Notes: generated by a model from the sequence alone, not told the origin. 37,906 nucleotides of DNA from Nitrososphaerota archaeon (GCA_029785825.1 JAFLYY010000003.1:1-37906); one strand, 5' to 3'. Counted from the first letter of the stretch, positions 13,737 through 22,571 are shown. Made by a program: numbers and translations.

Positions 13737-13797
13737 GGAACCCGCTCGTTTCGATACCGCTCCTCGCTGCGAAACTGCACCGATTCCCGTCGGGCCC
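13737..13797. repeat. Dispersed repeat copy G (after second relBE)
   Basis: GAACCCGCTCGTTTCGATAC is followed by CGCTCC, GCTGCGAAACTGCACCG and ATTCCCGTCGGGCCC. An additional GGGTTCGAAACC lies just upstream at 13717-13728. This is the last copy before the folate genes. Confidence 0.8.
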
Positions 13798-13915
13798 CAC
13801 TCACAAGTCCCCGAAGAGTTTTATTGGGTCAGACCTTGCTTGAGACTTTTACGGTCCTCATCGACCGCAAGGCGATAGGAGGAAGTCGGGTCGATTAAGG
13901 ACCCACAGGCAACCG

Positions 13916-14821
13916 ATGCCTTTACAGCACCAAGTGACCGTAGTCACGACGTTGAAAAGCACAGCCAAGTTAGGCTCTGTGAAGCTCGGTTCGGGCTTTC
14001 CGGTTCGGATAATGGCAGTAATCAACGTGAGTCCAGAGTCATTCTACGGAGGTTCCGTGGCGAACACTCCTGAAGAGATTTCAACGATGGCCTCGAAAGT
14101 CTCAGCAGAAGGGGCGGACATAATAGATATCGGCGCAACGTCAACGGCCCCGTACCTGAAGAATGAAATCTCCCAAGAGGTGGAGTTAACTCGTATAAGG
14201 ACTGCGCTGCGAACGATTATGGAAATAGGCCACGTTACGGTATCGGTCGACACATTTCGGGCATCCGTTGCCGACGTTGCTCTCAAGAACGGTGCTTCAA
14301 TAATTAACGATGTGTCAGGTCTGAAAAACGATGCCGGAATGGCACGCGTGATCAAGGACTACGGCGTTTCGCTCTTGGCGATGGCGCATTCTTCAAGAAT
14401 CTCGAAAATGGCGCCAATCGCACACGTTCGCCAAGCGTTAAGCGAGACGATGCGAATAGCAGAGAGGGCAGGCATAGACGAACAGTCTATAGTGCTGGAT
14501 CCAGGCATAGGCTTCTTCAGAGAGGAGGGAGCTGGGAGAGCATACTCTCCCCAGAAGCTAATGCCCTGGTATGAATGGGACTGCCACGTCATAGCAAATC
14601 TTCGTAAGCTGGAAACGCTTCGCAGGCCACTGTGCGTGGGCTTATCGCGGAAGTCGTTCCTGGGAAAGATTCTGAATCTTGAGAATCCCGAGGAAAGGCT
14701 GCCGGCATCACTGGCCGCCACCGCAGTTACGGTGATGAATGGCGTCCATATGGTGAGGACTCACGACGTGAGAGAGACGGTACAAGCCGTCAGAGTCGTT
14801 GAAGCAATGACTAGGAGATGA
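13916..14821 (+). CDS. folP: Dihydropteroate synthase
   Basis: The 301-residue TIM-barrel enzyme joins p-aminobenzoate to hydroxymethyl-dihydropterin diphosphate in folate synthesis. Family motifs in order are RIMAVINVSPESFYGG near residue 31, GADIIDIGATSTAP near 62, VSVDTFRASVADVALKNGAS, IINDVSGL, VLDPGIGFF, CVGLSRKSFLG and late HMVRTHDV. The second motif, DIGATSTAP instead of the bacterial DIGGESTRP, is an archaeal-looking variant and loses the Arg. ATTAAG about 20 bases upstream suggests an almost leaderless start at ATG 13916. Codons are less GC-rich than in the window's core genes. The 3' end overlaps folK tail to tail by 11 bases. Confidence 0.9.
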   Translation: MPLQHQVTVVTTLKSTAKLGSVKLGSGFPVRIMAVINVSPESFYGGSVANTPEEISTMASKVSAEGADIIDIGATSTAPYLKNEISQEVELTRIRTALRTIMEIGHVTVSVDTFRASVADVALKNGASIINDVSGLKNDAGMARVIKDYGVSLLAMAHSSRISKMAPIAHVRQALSETMRIAERAGIDEQSIVLDPGIGFFREEGAGRAYSPQKLMPWYEWDCHVIANLRKLETLRRPLCVGLSRKSFLGKILNLENPEERLPASLAATAVTVMNGVHMVRTHDVRETVQAVRVVEAMTRR

Positions 14822-15317
14822 GGCCAGCGAGCAGGCCCGGTCTCTTGATAACCTGCTCCCCACCAAGCTTCAGATTGCCAAGCAGTTCGGACGTCCTTCT
14901 CCCAAGAACAGGATGGACCAGGTCTGGTCTTATCTCGTTCAAGGGCACCAGCACGAATGGCCTCTCCGCGATTTTGGGGTGCGGTATCTCAAGCCCAGGT
15001 TCAGACACAACCTCGTTGCCATAGAACAGAATATCTAGGTCGATAACCCGTGGACCATATCTCACAGTGCGCTTCCTTCCCAATTGCATCTCCATGGCCT
15101 GCAACCCCTGGAGTAGCGCTCGCGGCCTCAATTCGGTCTCGGCGGCTACCACGCAATTGAGAAACCAATCTTGATCTTCGTAGTACATCGGCCCCGTTTC
15201 GTAAACGGATGACGCCTTGACCAGGCTCATCTTCCGACCGATCATCCCGATCGCTCTCCGGAGATTGCCCGCCCTGTCCCCTAGATTGGTACCGAGCGCT
15301 ATGATCGATTCGACCAT
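14811..15317 (-). CDS. folK: 6-hydroxymethyl-7,8-dihydropterin pyrophosphokinase
   Basis: The 168-residue protein activates hydroxymethyl-dihydropterin for FolP. Motifs seen are IALGTNLGDRAGNLRRAI at the start, SSVYETGPMYYEDQDWFLN for pterin contact, GRKRTVRYGPRVIDLDILFY with the Mg-binding DxD (DLD), and LEIPHPKIAERPFVLVPLNE. Length and motif order match bacterial FolK, whereas archaea normally use the unrelated MptE. It lies seven bases after folB on the same strand and overlaps folP at the 3' end. Confidence 0.92.
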   Translation of the reverse strand: MVESIIALGTNLGDRAGNLRRAIGMIGRKMSLVKASSVYETGPMYYEDQDWFLNCVVAAETELRPRALLQGLQAMEMQLGRKRTVRYGPRVIDLDILFYGNEVVSEPGLEIPHPKIAERPFVLVPLNEIRPDLVHPVLGRRTSELLGNLKLGGEQVIKRPGLLAGLIS

Positions 15318-15323
15318 GGCTAA

Positions 15324-15680
15324 CTATCTGCTCCTCTCGACCTCGATGCCAATTGAGGGTTCGCTCGAGTACTTTACCTTGCGCACCTGTACGGTCACCT
15401 TCTCCACACCAGCGTCTTTCAGTAAAAGAGCAGCGATTCCTTCTGCGAGGCTCTCCAGGAGCTTAAATTCCCTGCCCGCCACAAACTGCGATATTCGCTC
15501 CGCCGCATCCCTGTAATCTATTGTGTCGTCTAGATTGTCGCTTGCACCTGCTCGCCCAAGCCCAACGGTCAGACTGATGTTTGCCAGAATTTCCTGCAAC
15601 GCGCTCCTTTCCTCGTCTGTGGTGCCTACCCTGCACTTGAGTCGCAGGTTGTCGATGAAAATTCTGTCGACCACGCACAC
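15324..15680 (-). CDS. folB: Dihydroneopterin aldolase
   Basis: The product of about 118 residues carries FIDNLRLKCRVGTTDEERSA, then TIDYRDAAERISQFVAGREF, LLESLAEGIAALLLKD and VTVQVRKVKYSSEPSIGIEV, the FolB tunnelling fold that cleaves dihydroneopterin to hydroxymethyl-dihydropterin. The catalytic Glu is in LLESLAE and the Lys in VRKVKY. The start is GTG at 15680 or the in-frame GTG 15674. It is the bacterial type, not the archaeal MptD. With folK it forms one minus-strand operon convergent with folP. Confidence 0.9.
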   Translation of the reverse strand: MCVVDRIFIDNLRLKCRVGTTDEERSALQEILANISLTVGLGRAGASDNLDDTIDYRDAAERISQFVAGREFKLLESLAEGIAALLLKDAGVEKVTVQVRKVKYSSEPSIGIEVERSR

Positions 15681-15691
15681 AACCGCTCTCT

Positions 15692-16045
15692 TTACGCCGC
15701 CAAAAGGGTCAGTGCAGCGGAAACTGCTCCGATTTTGGAAGTCAATTCGTCATCGGACCCGCAGATGATAACTGCGTCCCCATCCCTGGAGTCGAGTTCA
15801 TCCCTTAGTCTTCTCCATGCGCAACTGGGGAAGTCGTTCTCACAGTCCTTGAACCGACGGGGGTCTGAAACTTGGTTCTCTTGATAACATAGGTGGTGGC
15901 ACCGGCGGCTCCTGCCCTTATTGCTGCATCGCGTTGCTCGATTCCACACAAGCGTCGGGCCAACACGTATGGGACCAGGATAGAAAGAAAAGACGGCGCC
16001 CAGACTCGTCGGTACGCCCATTACGGCTAACTTTGATGTCCTCAA
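15692..16045 (-). pseudogene. Frameshifted gene upstream of folB, function unknown
   Basis: The frame starts KLAVMGVPTSLGAVFSFYPG near 16030. It must shift near 15950 to read LARRLCGIEQRDAAIRAGAA and TYVIKRTKFQTP, then shift back near 15865 to RRFKDCENDFPSCAWRRLRD and AVIICGSDDELTSKIGAVSA, with a stop at 15692. With the two opposite shifts it gives a protein of about 115 residues that ends 12 bases before folB, so it was the operon's first gene. The shifts may be assembly errors. I do not recognise the family; a pterin-related role is only a guess from position. Confidence 0.45.
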
Positions 16046-16484
16046 TTTTTGCTGGCTAATCTGCGCAACACTTTCGTCATACTATAAAACGCTACATAAG
16101 TGATTTGTGGGACACATGCGATTATGTTTTCTCGAACAAGGTTAGAGACTGTGTGAAAATTCGATTTGGGAGATGCTTGATGCCTACAATCGGCCTTAAC
16201 GATGTGGCAGAGTCGTTCTGCTCATGAGCCTTGTTGCCTAGGTCTTCTCTTTCACTCGTGTTCCTCACGCCTTGACCAAGGCCAGTAACGTCCTCGTACC
16301 GAGTATGTCCAGAGCTCTCCTCATGTCGTAGGCCGAGACGGTGAAGCCCATCTCCCCGCTGCCCTTGCTGCCCCGGCTGTCTAGATGACCTGGCTTCGCG
16401 TCCCTCCAAAGTGCCCCTCATCGATAGCGCGAGGTCTGAAAAACGTTCGGGGGTACAGACCTGCGCCCGCTCGGGCGCACCTCC
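16046..16484. other. Intergenic region with promoter and a short coding relic
   Basis: Near 16080-16090 the minus strand has GTTTTATAGTATG, a likely TATA box for the folate operon. On the minus strand about 16270-16410 a frame reads GSGEMGFTVSAYDMRRALDI and LGTRTLLALVKA then stop. That looks like the end of a real protein, but its start and body are missing. Nothing else is recognisable. Confidence 0.4.
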
Positions 16485-17591
16485 TCAACGCAGGAGCTCC
16501 CATTGGATGAACTGCTGGATGATTTCAGCTACGAAGAGGGCGACTATGATTATCTCCAACAAGATCTCTCTCCTGTGAGACATCTGCTCCGAGACCAGCG
16601 AATAGATGTCCTCCAATATGTCGAGCTTCCCCGAAAGCGACGCGTCCCAGTCCTTCAGCCGGAGCTTTTCGGCAATGCTGCTGTAGACCCGCGCAATGTA
16701 CCACTCGCCTATGAATTTCGTGTAGTTCTTAGTGGCCTCCACAATGCTGTCAATCTCTATGCGCTGCTCCGCGACCTTCCTTGCGACCGTCCCAGAGCTT
16801 CCGAACAGCGTCCTCCTGGAGGAGCGCCTGGTCAAGTCCAGTGATGCCTTCTCTACGAGTTCGTCAAGCAGCCTGTCATAGTATCGCATCTCCAGAAGCT
16901 GGAGGTTGGCTAGCTCTATCACAAGCAGGTTGGCTCCGAAGTCGCAGGACGGGTCTACCACCAGCGCAGCGCTCCAGTCGATGAACACCGCGTCGTCGGC
17001 GTAGTACGATGTCCTGGACTTCAAGGTACTCGCAATCTGCGACTGCGACATCTGAGTGCTGCTGGTGTCTCCTGTCAATATCTTTGCGAGCATCTCGTCA
17101 GCGGTCCCGTCCAGGGGCGCGGAATCCACGCAGAAGGTGGTGTACTCCTCTGGCTCGGTGGTCATTCTCAGATTGGTCACGTATGGGCCGATGTCGCTCA
17201 ACACCTTCTTCACCGTCGACAGAGCAAGTTCCTTCACTTGGAATGTTCTGCCGCTCAACACGAGGGTCGGGCTGCTGTATTTCGTGAGATTCTCCAGGGA
17301 TTCTCCGTCCAGAGGAACCGAGACAGTAACTGATATGGCACCCACCTCGTAGGACTTGGCCGCCACTGCGACTTTGACCATGTCCTGACGAATCCCTTGG
17401 ACTTCGGCGACCTCAGAATCGGCAGTGATCAAAAGAGGCGAGGGATTGACGGCGATGTAGTTGGGCATCAGCTTTGTGTACTCGAAGCCCACAGGCTTGG
17501 TCAGCTTTGCCACGCGTTCGATCTGGGCGATGTCGATTTCGCTCCCAACATCGTAGATGTACAGGTAGTTGACGCTCCCCTTTGCTATCAA
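16485..17591 (-). CDS. DUF155/RMND1-like membrane-anchored protein
   Basis: The 368-residue protein has an N-terminal domain with beta strands (NYLYIYDVGSEIDIAQIERV) and a long helical C-terminal half. There it carries ALVVDPSCDFGANLLVIELA NLQLLEMRYYDRLLDELVE as continuous sequence, then SGKLDILEDIYSLVSEQM and REILLEIIIVALFVAEIIQQ. The last is a single membrane helix near the end. The layout, with L-D-I-L-E-D-I-Y-S, R-R-E-I-L-L-E-I-I-I and a late membrane segment, is that of the DUF155 family (yeast Sif2/Rmd8, human RMND1). Eukaryotic RMND1 supports mitochondrial translation; archaeal roles are unknown. It stands alone, divergent from arsR. The assignment rests on the C-terminal pattern. Confidence 0.65.
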   Translation of the reverse strand: MIAKGSVNYLYIYDVGSEIDIAQIERVAKLTKPVGFEYTKLMPNYIAVNPSPLLITADSEVAEVQGIRQDMVKVAVAAKSYEVGAISVTVSVPLDGESLENLTKYSSPTLVLSGRTFQVKELALSTVKKVLSDIGPYVTNLRMTTEPEEYTTFCVDSAPLDGTADEMLAKILTGDTSSTQMSQSQIASTLKSRTSYYADDAVFIDWSAALVVDPSCDFGANLLVIELANLQLLEMRYYDRLLDELVEKASLDLTRRSSRRTLFGSSGTVARKVAEQRIEIDSIVEATKNYTKFIGEWYIARVYSSIAEKLRLKDWDASLSGKLDILEDIYSLVSEQMSHRREILLEIIIVALFVAEIIQQFIQWELLR

Positions 17592-17722
17592 GGGGCAATC
17601 CCGGCCGGATGGGGACTACTATGCCTGCCGCTCAGCATGCTTGTAGCTATATAAATGAAACATGCCCTATCTACCCAGTTCCGTAAGGCTGCTTATTACA
17701 AAGTTGTTATCATAGATTGATA

Positions 17723-17736
17723 TACATCGATATGTA
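17723..17736. promoter_or_regulatory. Inverted repeat before arsR
   Basis: TACAT and ATGTA are perfect arms around CGAT, 11 bases before the GTG start of arsR at 17747. This AT-rich inverted repeat at the expected transcription start is a likely ArsR operator controlling the arsenic operon. Confidence 0.5.
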
Positions 17737-17746
17737 GACGCGAGAC

Positions 17747-18118
17747 GTGAGCGAGCAGAACTCTTCAATCCGGCGGCTTATCCAGCTCAACATCTGCCAA
17801 CCCTCTGACATAAGCGAGGCCAAGGCCGAAGCGGAGAGGCTGGCAGCCCCGGAGTTCGTCGCGAAGCTCCGCCAGGCAGAGAGGCTGTTCGGAGCAGTCG
17901 GGGACGCCAACAGGATGAAGATCCTGCTGCTCCTGTCGAAGAAAGAAAAGTGCGTCTGCGAGCTGGAGTCCGCCCTCGGCATGCCCCAGCCGACAGTGTC
18001 GCACCATCTGGGGGTGTTAGAACAGGCAAACCTCGTCAAGAGGAGCAAGAGGGGAAGGTGGGCCTTCTACGCGCTAACCGACTCCCCTGTCCTGGACCTC
18101 CTCCGGCGCCTCACCTAA
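17747..18118 (+). CDS. arsR: ArsR-family arsenite-responsive repressor
   Basis: The 123-residue protein has a helical N-terminal extension and the ArsR winged helix from about residue 44 ([20 protein letters not shown], then [20 protein letters not shown] and [11 protein letters not shown]). [12 protein letters not shown] places Cys69 and Cys71 as the C-x-C of the classical arsenite/antimonite site in the helix before the recognition helix. The start is GTG at 17747. It is followed within five bases by acr3, so it should repress its own operon until As(III) binds. Confidence 0.9.
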   Translation: MSEQNSSIRRLIQLNICQPSDISEAKAEAERLAAPEFVAKLRQAERLFGAVGDANRMKILLLLSKKEKCVCELESALGMPQPTVSHHLGVLEQANLVKRSKRGRWAFYALTDSPVLDLLRRLT

Positions 18119-18123
18119 GGGGG

Positions 18124-19263
18124 ATGCGGGTCTTGAGCGACAGACTGAGAGGTCGCCTATCGTTCCTTAACCGGTTCCTGACCCTGTGGATATTCCTCGC
18201 CATGGCCGCAGGCGTCGGCGCAGGCTACGCCTTCCCAGGCCTCTCCAGCGAGTTGAACTCCCTCAGCGTCGGTTCGACCTCGATCCCCATAGCCCTGGGT
18301 CTGATCTGGATGATGTACCCTCCCCTGGCCCGCGTCAGGTACGAGGACCTCGGGAAGATAGTGGGCGAGAGAGGCTCCAGGACCATGCTCTCCGCCTCGC
18401 TGGTGTTGAACTGGGTGATAGGCCCGCTCCTCATGTTCGCGCTGGCGTGGGTGTTCCTCGCCGGATATCCAGACCTCAGGAACGGGCTGATACTGATCGG
18501 AGTCGCCAGGTGCATAGCCATGGTGATCGTCTGGAACGGCCTGGCCGACGGTGACAGCGAGTGGGCGGCGATCCTGGTGGCCTTCAACTCAGTCTTCCAG
18601 GTGCTCTTCTATAGCGTCCTCGCCTACTTCTACATCACCATAGCGAGCGGATGGATCGCGGGGCAGGCCACGGTGGTGAACATCTCGCTTCTCGCCGTGG
18701 CGCAGTCTGTCGGGATCTACCTCGGCATCCCGTTCTTCGGCGGGGTCGCAACGCGCGCCTACTTCCTGAGGCGCAAAGGGCGGGAGTGGTACGAGAAGAC
18801 GTTGGTCCCCAAACTCGCTCCGACATCCCTCCTGGCCCTTCTCTTCACAATCCTGGTCATGTTCTCGCTCAAGGGCTCGGCCATCGTCGTCATCCCCTTC
18901 GACGTCCTGCTGGTCGCGGTCCCACTGCTGATCTACTTCGTCGTCATGTTCTTCGCCGCGTTCTTCCTGGGGGTGTACTCGAAGCTGGATTATCCGCGGA
19001 CCACCACCCTAGCGTTCACCGCGGCCAGCAACAATTTCGAGCTCGCGATAGCGGTCGCCGTTTCCGTGTTCGGCCTCGCCTCGCAGGAGGCGTTCGCCAC
19101 GGTCATCGGGCCGCTCATCGAGGTCCCCGTGATGATAGGCCTCGTCAACGTCGCTTACTGGCTCCGGAAGAGATACTTCGTCAGCGCGCCGGCTCGCAAT
19201 GAGACGAGTAACCTCTTGGTCGGCAGGCCGCCCCCAGAAAAGGCAGGGCCGGGGGTCCGCTAG
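18124..19263 (+). CDS. acr3: Acr3-type arsenite efflux permease
   Basis: The 379-residue membrane protein has about ten helices of the BART superfamily. It begins [40 protein letters not shown] holds Cys130, which corresponds to the conserved Acr3 cysteine needed for As(III) transport. Glu-containing late helices ([20 protein letters not shown]) and [20 protein letters not shown] also match Acr3. ATG 18124 is preceded by AAGGGGG as ribosome binding site. It pumps arsenite out of the cell. The stop abuts the arsC start. Confidence 0.93.
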   Translation: MRVLSDRLRGRLSFLNRFLTLWIFLAMAAGVGAGYAFPGLSSELNSLSVGSTSIPIALGLIWMMYPPLARVRYEDLGKIVGERGSRTMLSASLVLNWVIGPLLMFALAWVFLAGYPDLRNGLILIGVARCIAMVIVWNGLADGDSEWAAILVAFNSVFQVLFYSVLAYFYITIASGWIAGQATVVNISLLAVAQSVGIYLGIPFFGGVATRAYFLRRKGREWYEKTLVPKLAPTSLLALLFTILVMFSLKGSAIVVIPFDVLLVAVPLLIYFVVMFFAAFFLGVYSKLDYPRTTTLAFTAASNNFELAIAVAVSVFGLASQEAFATVIGPLIEVPVMIGLVNVAYWLRKRYFVSAPARNETSNLLVGRPPPEKAGPGVR

Positions 19264-19689
19264 ATGGAGACCGTGGCGGGGCGCGGTTCCGGGACACGGT
19301 ATCTCTTCGTCTGCGTCGAGAACGCGGGGAGGAGCCAGATGGCTGAAGCGTTCGCCCGCCGCGCCGGGCTCGTGGCTGAGAGCGCCGGGACCGTGCCAGC
19401 CAGGTCGGTGAACAAGACCGTGGCTGACGCCATGTCCGAACTGGGGCTGGACCTTTCCGACAGCAAGCCGAAGATGCTCTCCATGGACATGATCGACCGA
19501 GCAGACGTCGTCATCACAATGGGGTGCTCGGTCGAGAAGGTCTGCCCGAGGCCCATGCTGAGCAGGATGCAGAAGAAGGTGGTCGACTGGGGGCTCGACG
19601 ACCCAAAGGGGATGCCGCTCCCCGAAGTAAGGAGGATCAGGGACGAGATCGAAAGAAGGGTCGGGGAACTCGTCCGGTCCAAATCATAG
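19264..19689 (+). CDS. arsC: Arsenate reductase, LMW-phosphatase/thioredoxin type
   Basis: The 141-residue protein has the low-molecular-weight phosphatase P-loop CVENAGRS (Cys17, Arg23) near the start. MGCSVEKVCP supplies Cys88 and Cys94 for the intramolecular disulfide relay, so it belongs to the thioredoxin-dependent class. VVDWGLDDPKGMPL holds the catalytic Asp. It reduces arsenate to arsenite for Acr3. It starts directly after the acr3 stop. A CPVC thioredoxin-like protein that could serve it is encoded at 7008-7259. Confidence 0.93.
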   Translation: METVAGRGSGTRYLFVCVENAGRSQMAEAFARRAGLVAESAGTVPARSVNKTVADAMSELGLDLSDSKPKMLSMDMIDRADVVITMGCSVEKVCPRPMLSRMQKKVVDWGLDDPKGMPLPEVRRIRDEIERRVGELVRSKS

Positions 19690-19707
19690 CGCCTCCCTGC
19701 CTTATGC

Positions 19708-22281
19708 TCAGCGCCGCTTCGCTCTCTCCAGTCGCGGCGCGAGTTCCGCCTTCATGGTCGCAATCTCGCTGCCTGCGATCTCGAATTCTAACCGCCTCCC
19801 CGACGGGCGGAGCCTCCTTCCTGCAGCCTCCAAGAGGTCGGTAGCCGTCGCCGTAAGAGGGGTCCATGCAAGTTTGACCGTCGCGCTGGCTGCCTTCCCA
19901 GACGTCTCGTAGAGGCGCAGGACGACGTCGTCGGAGCCTTCTGCCTTCTTGAAGACGGTCAAGATTACGTTGCCTGGATCGGCAGAGACGAAGGACATCT
20001 CCTTCGGCAGCCTCCCGCCGTGGCCTGGTTCCAGCACGGGCGTCAGAGGATAGTTGAACTCGTAGGCCTTCCTGGCTACGGCGGCCCTGTTGAAGTCCGA
20101 GGCGTGAGGATAGAGAGCGTAGGCAGCCTCGTGGCTCCCCTGGTCAGTCACCTGACCCTCGGACCCCTCGACCGGCGGGAGACCGAAGCCAGCCCGGAGC
20201 CTGAACGGGTACTCGGCGCTCCTGAGGAGGGTAATCCGCATGACGTCGTTCGCGACGTCGAAGCCATACTTGCAGTCGTTCAGGAGGCCCACTCCATAGG
20301 TCCCGTCTTCCGAAGGGTGGTCTATCCACTTCTGGCCGGGCGCCTCGTACTTCGACCTCTCCGCGAGAGTGGCGCCGGGAGAGACCGGATTCCTCCGCGT
20401 GATGTGGCCGTATGGGATTTCATACGTCGTGAAGTCGCCGTGGACGTCCAGCGGGAACGCCACCTTCGCTAGCCTATGCTCCGCATGCCAGTCCGCTACG
20501 AGCTCGAATTCGACCAGGGGCGAGCCCGCATAGAGGGAGATTTCCTGGACGAACCACGAATCCTCCCGACCCTCCTGGACGTACCTGTACCGTGACCTGA
20601 CGCGCGCCCTGACCGGACCGCTCTCGACCAGATCCACCTTCACCGGCGAGCGCAGCTCGACGGACTTCACCCCGCCTTCCTGTTGGTAGATGAAGACCTC
20701 CCAGGCGTCGAAGATCGCCGCATCAGTCCGCGAGTTGACGCAGGACCTCCCCTTGACGGGATAGTCCTCGAAGATCTGGACCACGCCTCCCGAGTCTTTC
20801 AGGACCTCCCTGTGTGCAGCCTTGTCATGGATGCGACTGACCAGGCCTGTCGTCCTGTCTATCGTTACGAATAGGAACTTGTTCTCAAGCCTAATCTCAT
20901 CTCTGCTCCCCTTGACTGAAAGGGATGTCCTCCTTTGCTTCCTACCTCGCTCCCGCACTATCCTGTATTCCTTGTACCCGATTGGGGGGACGTCGTCGGC
21001 TCTGAATATGCGCCTCCCGGGTCCGGCCTTCTGAGACGCGATTACCTCGCCCTTCGCACCCATCACCGCGCCTCCGTCCCCAAGCACGGACTCCGGAACC
21101 TCGACTATGCCGCCCCTGCTCCACGACAGCGGATTGAACACGAGGATAGACCGCCCCGCCCCTCTCGTGTCGGCCTCGCCGGCTATGGCCCTCAGCGACC
21201 CTGAGACAACGCGGTCAGCGATGGAGAATATCCGGTCGAAGTCCTTCTGAGAGTCAACATAGACTTCCGGGACGGAGGAGCCGGGGAGGACGTCATGGAA
21301 CTGGTTCAGGAGGAGCTTCTCCCAGGCCTCTTTGAGCTCGTCGGCTGGGTATGCACGGCCGAACAGGTGCGCCAGCGTCGCGAACTTCTCGGCGACCTCC
21401 AGGGCGCACTCCGCCTTCCTGTTGTTCCGTTTTGTCCTGGCTTGAGTGGTGTATGTCCCCCTGTGGAATTGGAAGTAGAGCTCGTCGGCGACCTCGGGGA
21501 GCCTGTCTCCGGCCACCTCCTTCAGGTAGTCCATCGCGGTGGTGAAAGCCCCCATGACCGGTCCCTCCCCGCGGACGAGCTTCATCGCCCTCCGCGCCAT
21601 CTCGTCGCTCACCCCGCCACCGTGGTCGCCTTCGCCGAAGAGGACCAGGAGGTCGTCGATTCGGTGGCGAGCCTTCAGGCGCTTCAGTTGCTCGAGCATC
21701 CTCTCATCCTCCACCTTCTCGTCGTAGGCCCCGACCATCTCGTGGGCCAGTATCGAAGAGCCGTCGGGGGAGGTCCATCGAAAGAAGTAGTGGGGGAATG
21801 CTATGGTGTCATTCCAGTTCAGCTTCTGCGTGAGGAAGAACTCCATCCCTGACTTGCGCATTATCTGGGGGAGCGTCCAGGGGAACCCGAAGGAGTCCGG
21901 GTACCAGGCCACCTTCACGTCGACCCCGAACTTCTCCTTGAAGTACATTTTGCCTAGGAGGTACTGGCGCACCAGGGACTCTCCCGACGGCATGTTGCCG
22001 TCCGACTCGACCCAGGTCCCGCCGACGATCTCCCATGTCCCCTCCCTTACCCTCTTCCTCACCCTCTCGAAGGCCTCGGGACGCTCCTCCTCCAGCCACT
22101 TGTAGTACTGGGCGCTGCTTTGGCAGAACGTCAAGGAGTACTTCTCCATCAGCCCCAGGACGCTCTCACACCCGTCGCCCAGGGCCCTCTTCGTTTCATC
22201 GAACGACCAGAGCCAGGCCGCGTCCAAGTGGCTGTGCCCCAGGAGATGGACCTTCCCTGGCAGCTTCTTCTGGCTCGCCAA
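19708..22281 (-). CDS. GH38 alpha-mannosidase
   Basis: The 857-residue glycosidase has the GH38 catalytic domain: VHLLGHSHLDAAWLWSFDET with the zinc ligands His18 and Asp20, WEIVGGTWVESDGNMPSGES, and the nucleophile region AWYPDSFGFPWTLPQIM with Asp129. The middle three-helix region and the large C-terminal beta domain (NPLSWSRGGIVEVPESVL, GPVRARVRSRYRYVQEGRED) are complete. No signal peptide is visible, so it should act in the cytoplasm on alpha-mannosides from glycan turnover or uptake. The start is ATG 22281. It is convergent with arsC and divergent from the Cys-rich gene. Confidence 0.93.
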   Translation of the reverse strand: MASQKKLPGKVHLLGHSHLDAAWLWSFDETKRALGDGCESVLGLMEKYSLTFCQSSAQYYKWLEEERPEAFERVRKRVREGTWEIVGGTWVESDGNMPSGESLVRQYLLGKMYFKEKFGVDVKVAWYPDSFGFPWTLPQIMRKSGMEFFLTQKLNWNDTIAFPHYFFRWTSPDGSSILAHEMVGAYDEKVEDERMLEQLKRLKARHRIDDLLVLFGEGDHGGGVSDEMARRAMKLVRGEGPVMGAFTTAMDYLKEVAGDRLPEVADELYFQFHRGTYTTQARTKRNNRKAECALEVAEKFATLAHLFGRAYPADELKEAWEKLLLNQFHDVLPGSSVPEVYVDSQKDFDRIFSIADRVVSGSLRAIAGEADTRGAGRSILVFNPLSWSRGGIVEVPESVLGDGGAVMGAKGEVIASQKAGPGRRIFRADDVPPIGYKEYRIVRERGRKQRRTSLSVKGSRDEIRLENKFLFVTIDRTTGLVSRIHDKAAHREVLKDSGGVVQIFEDYPVKGRSCVNSRTDAAIFDAWEVFIYQQEGGVKSVELRSPVKVDLVESGPVRARVRSRYRYVQEGREDSWFVQEISLYAGSPLVEFELVADWHAEHRLAKVAFPLDVHGDFTTYEIPYGHITRRNPVSPGATLAERSKYEAPGQKWIDHPSEDGTYGVGLLNDCKYGFDVANDVMRITLLRSAEYPFRLRAGFGLPPVEGSEGQVTDQGSHEAAYALYPHASDFNRAAVARKAYEFNYPLTPVLEPGHGGRLPKEMSFVSADPGNVILTVFKKAEGSDDVVLRLYETSGKAASATVKLAWTPLTATATDLLEAAGRRLRPSGRRLEFEIAGSEIATMKAELAPRLERAKRR

Positions 22282-22406
22282 CCCTCCCTCCGCGCGCTCT
22301 GTGCGCCGGCGGAGCCAGATAAACGGACCTGTGGCCGAGCCCTGCGCCTGGCACCCTTGCCCCCAGCCTACGCGCTCCGGCGGCTCATGTGGCCGGTCGT
22401 AGGTTA

Positions 22407-22571
22407 ATGAAGGGGCGCTGCTCCGAGCGCGCCATGTACGCCTGCAGGGACCACCTGGAGTGTCCGCAGAGCAGGGGCTTCGACGAGCACTACCACTCGT
22501 TCGAGAAGTGCAGCGCCTGCGGAAAGATGACCACCTGCGCCGAGTGCCTCTGTGGCTTCGGCCGCCAGTGA
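22407..22571 (+). CDS. Small cysteine-rich protein, probable zinc binder
   Basis: The 54-residue product reads MYACRDHLECPQSRGFDEHY, HSFEKCSACGKMTTCAECLC near its centre and end. Seven or more cysteines with His residues suggest two zinc sites, including a C-x2-C knuckle pair. The start may be ATG 22407 or 22434. No family is recognised. The cysteine spacing and the lack of such pattern in the other frames favour a real gene. Confidence 0.5.
   Translation: MKGRCSERAMYACRDHLECPQSRGFDEHYHSFEKCSACGKMTTCAECLCGFGRQ

Noticed and set aside
10691-13797. CRISPR array
   Set aside because: Repeats are imperfect, of about 50-100 bases, and the spacing of 100 to 900 bases holds genes, not short unique spacers.
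16122-16421. 99-residue minus-strand frame
   Set aside because: Its composition is not protein-like; a different frame over part of the same bases gives the better relic ending LALVKA.
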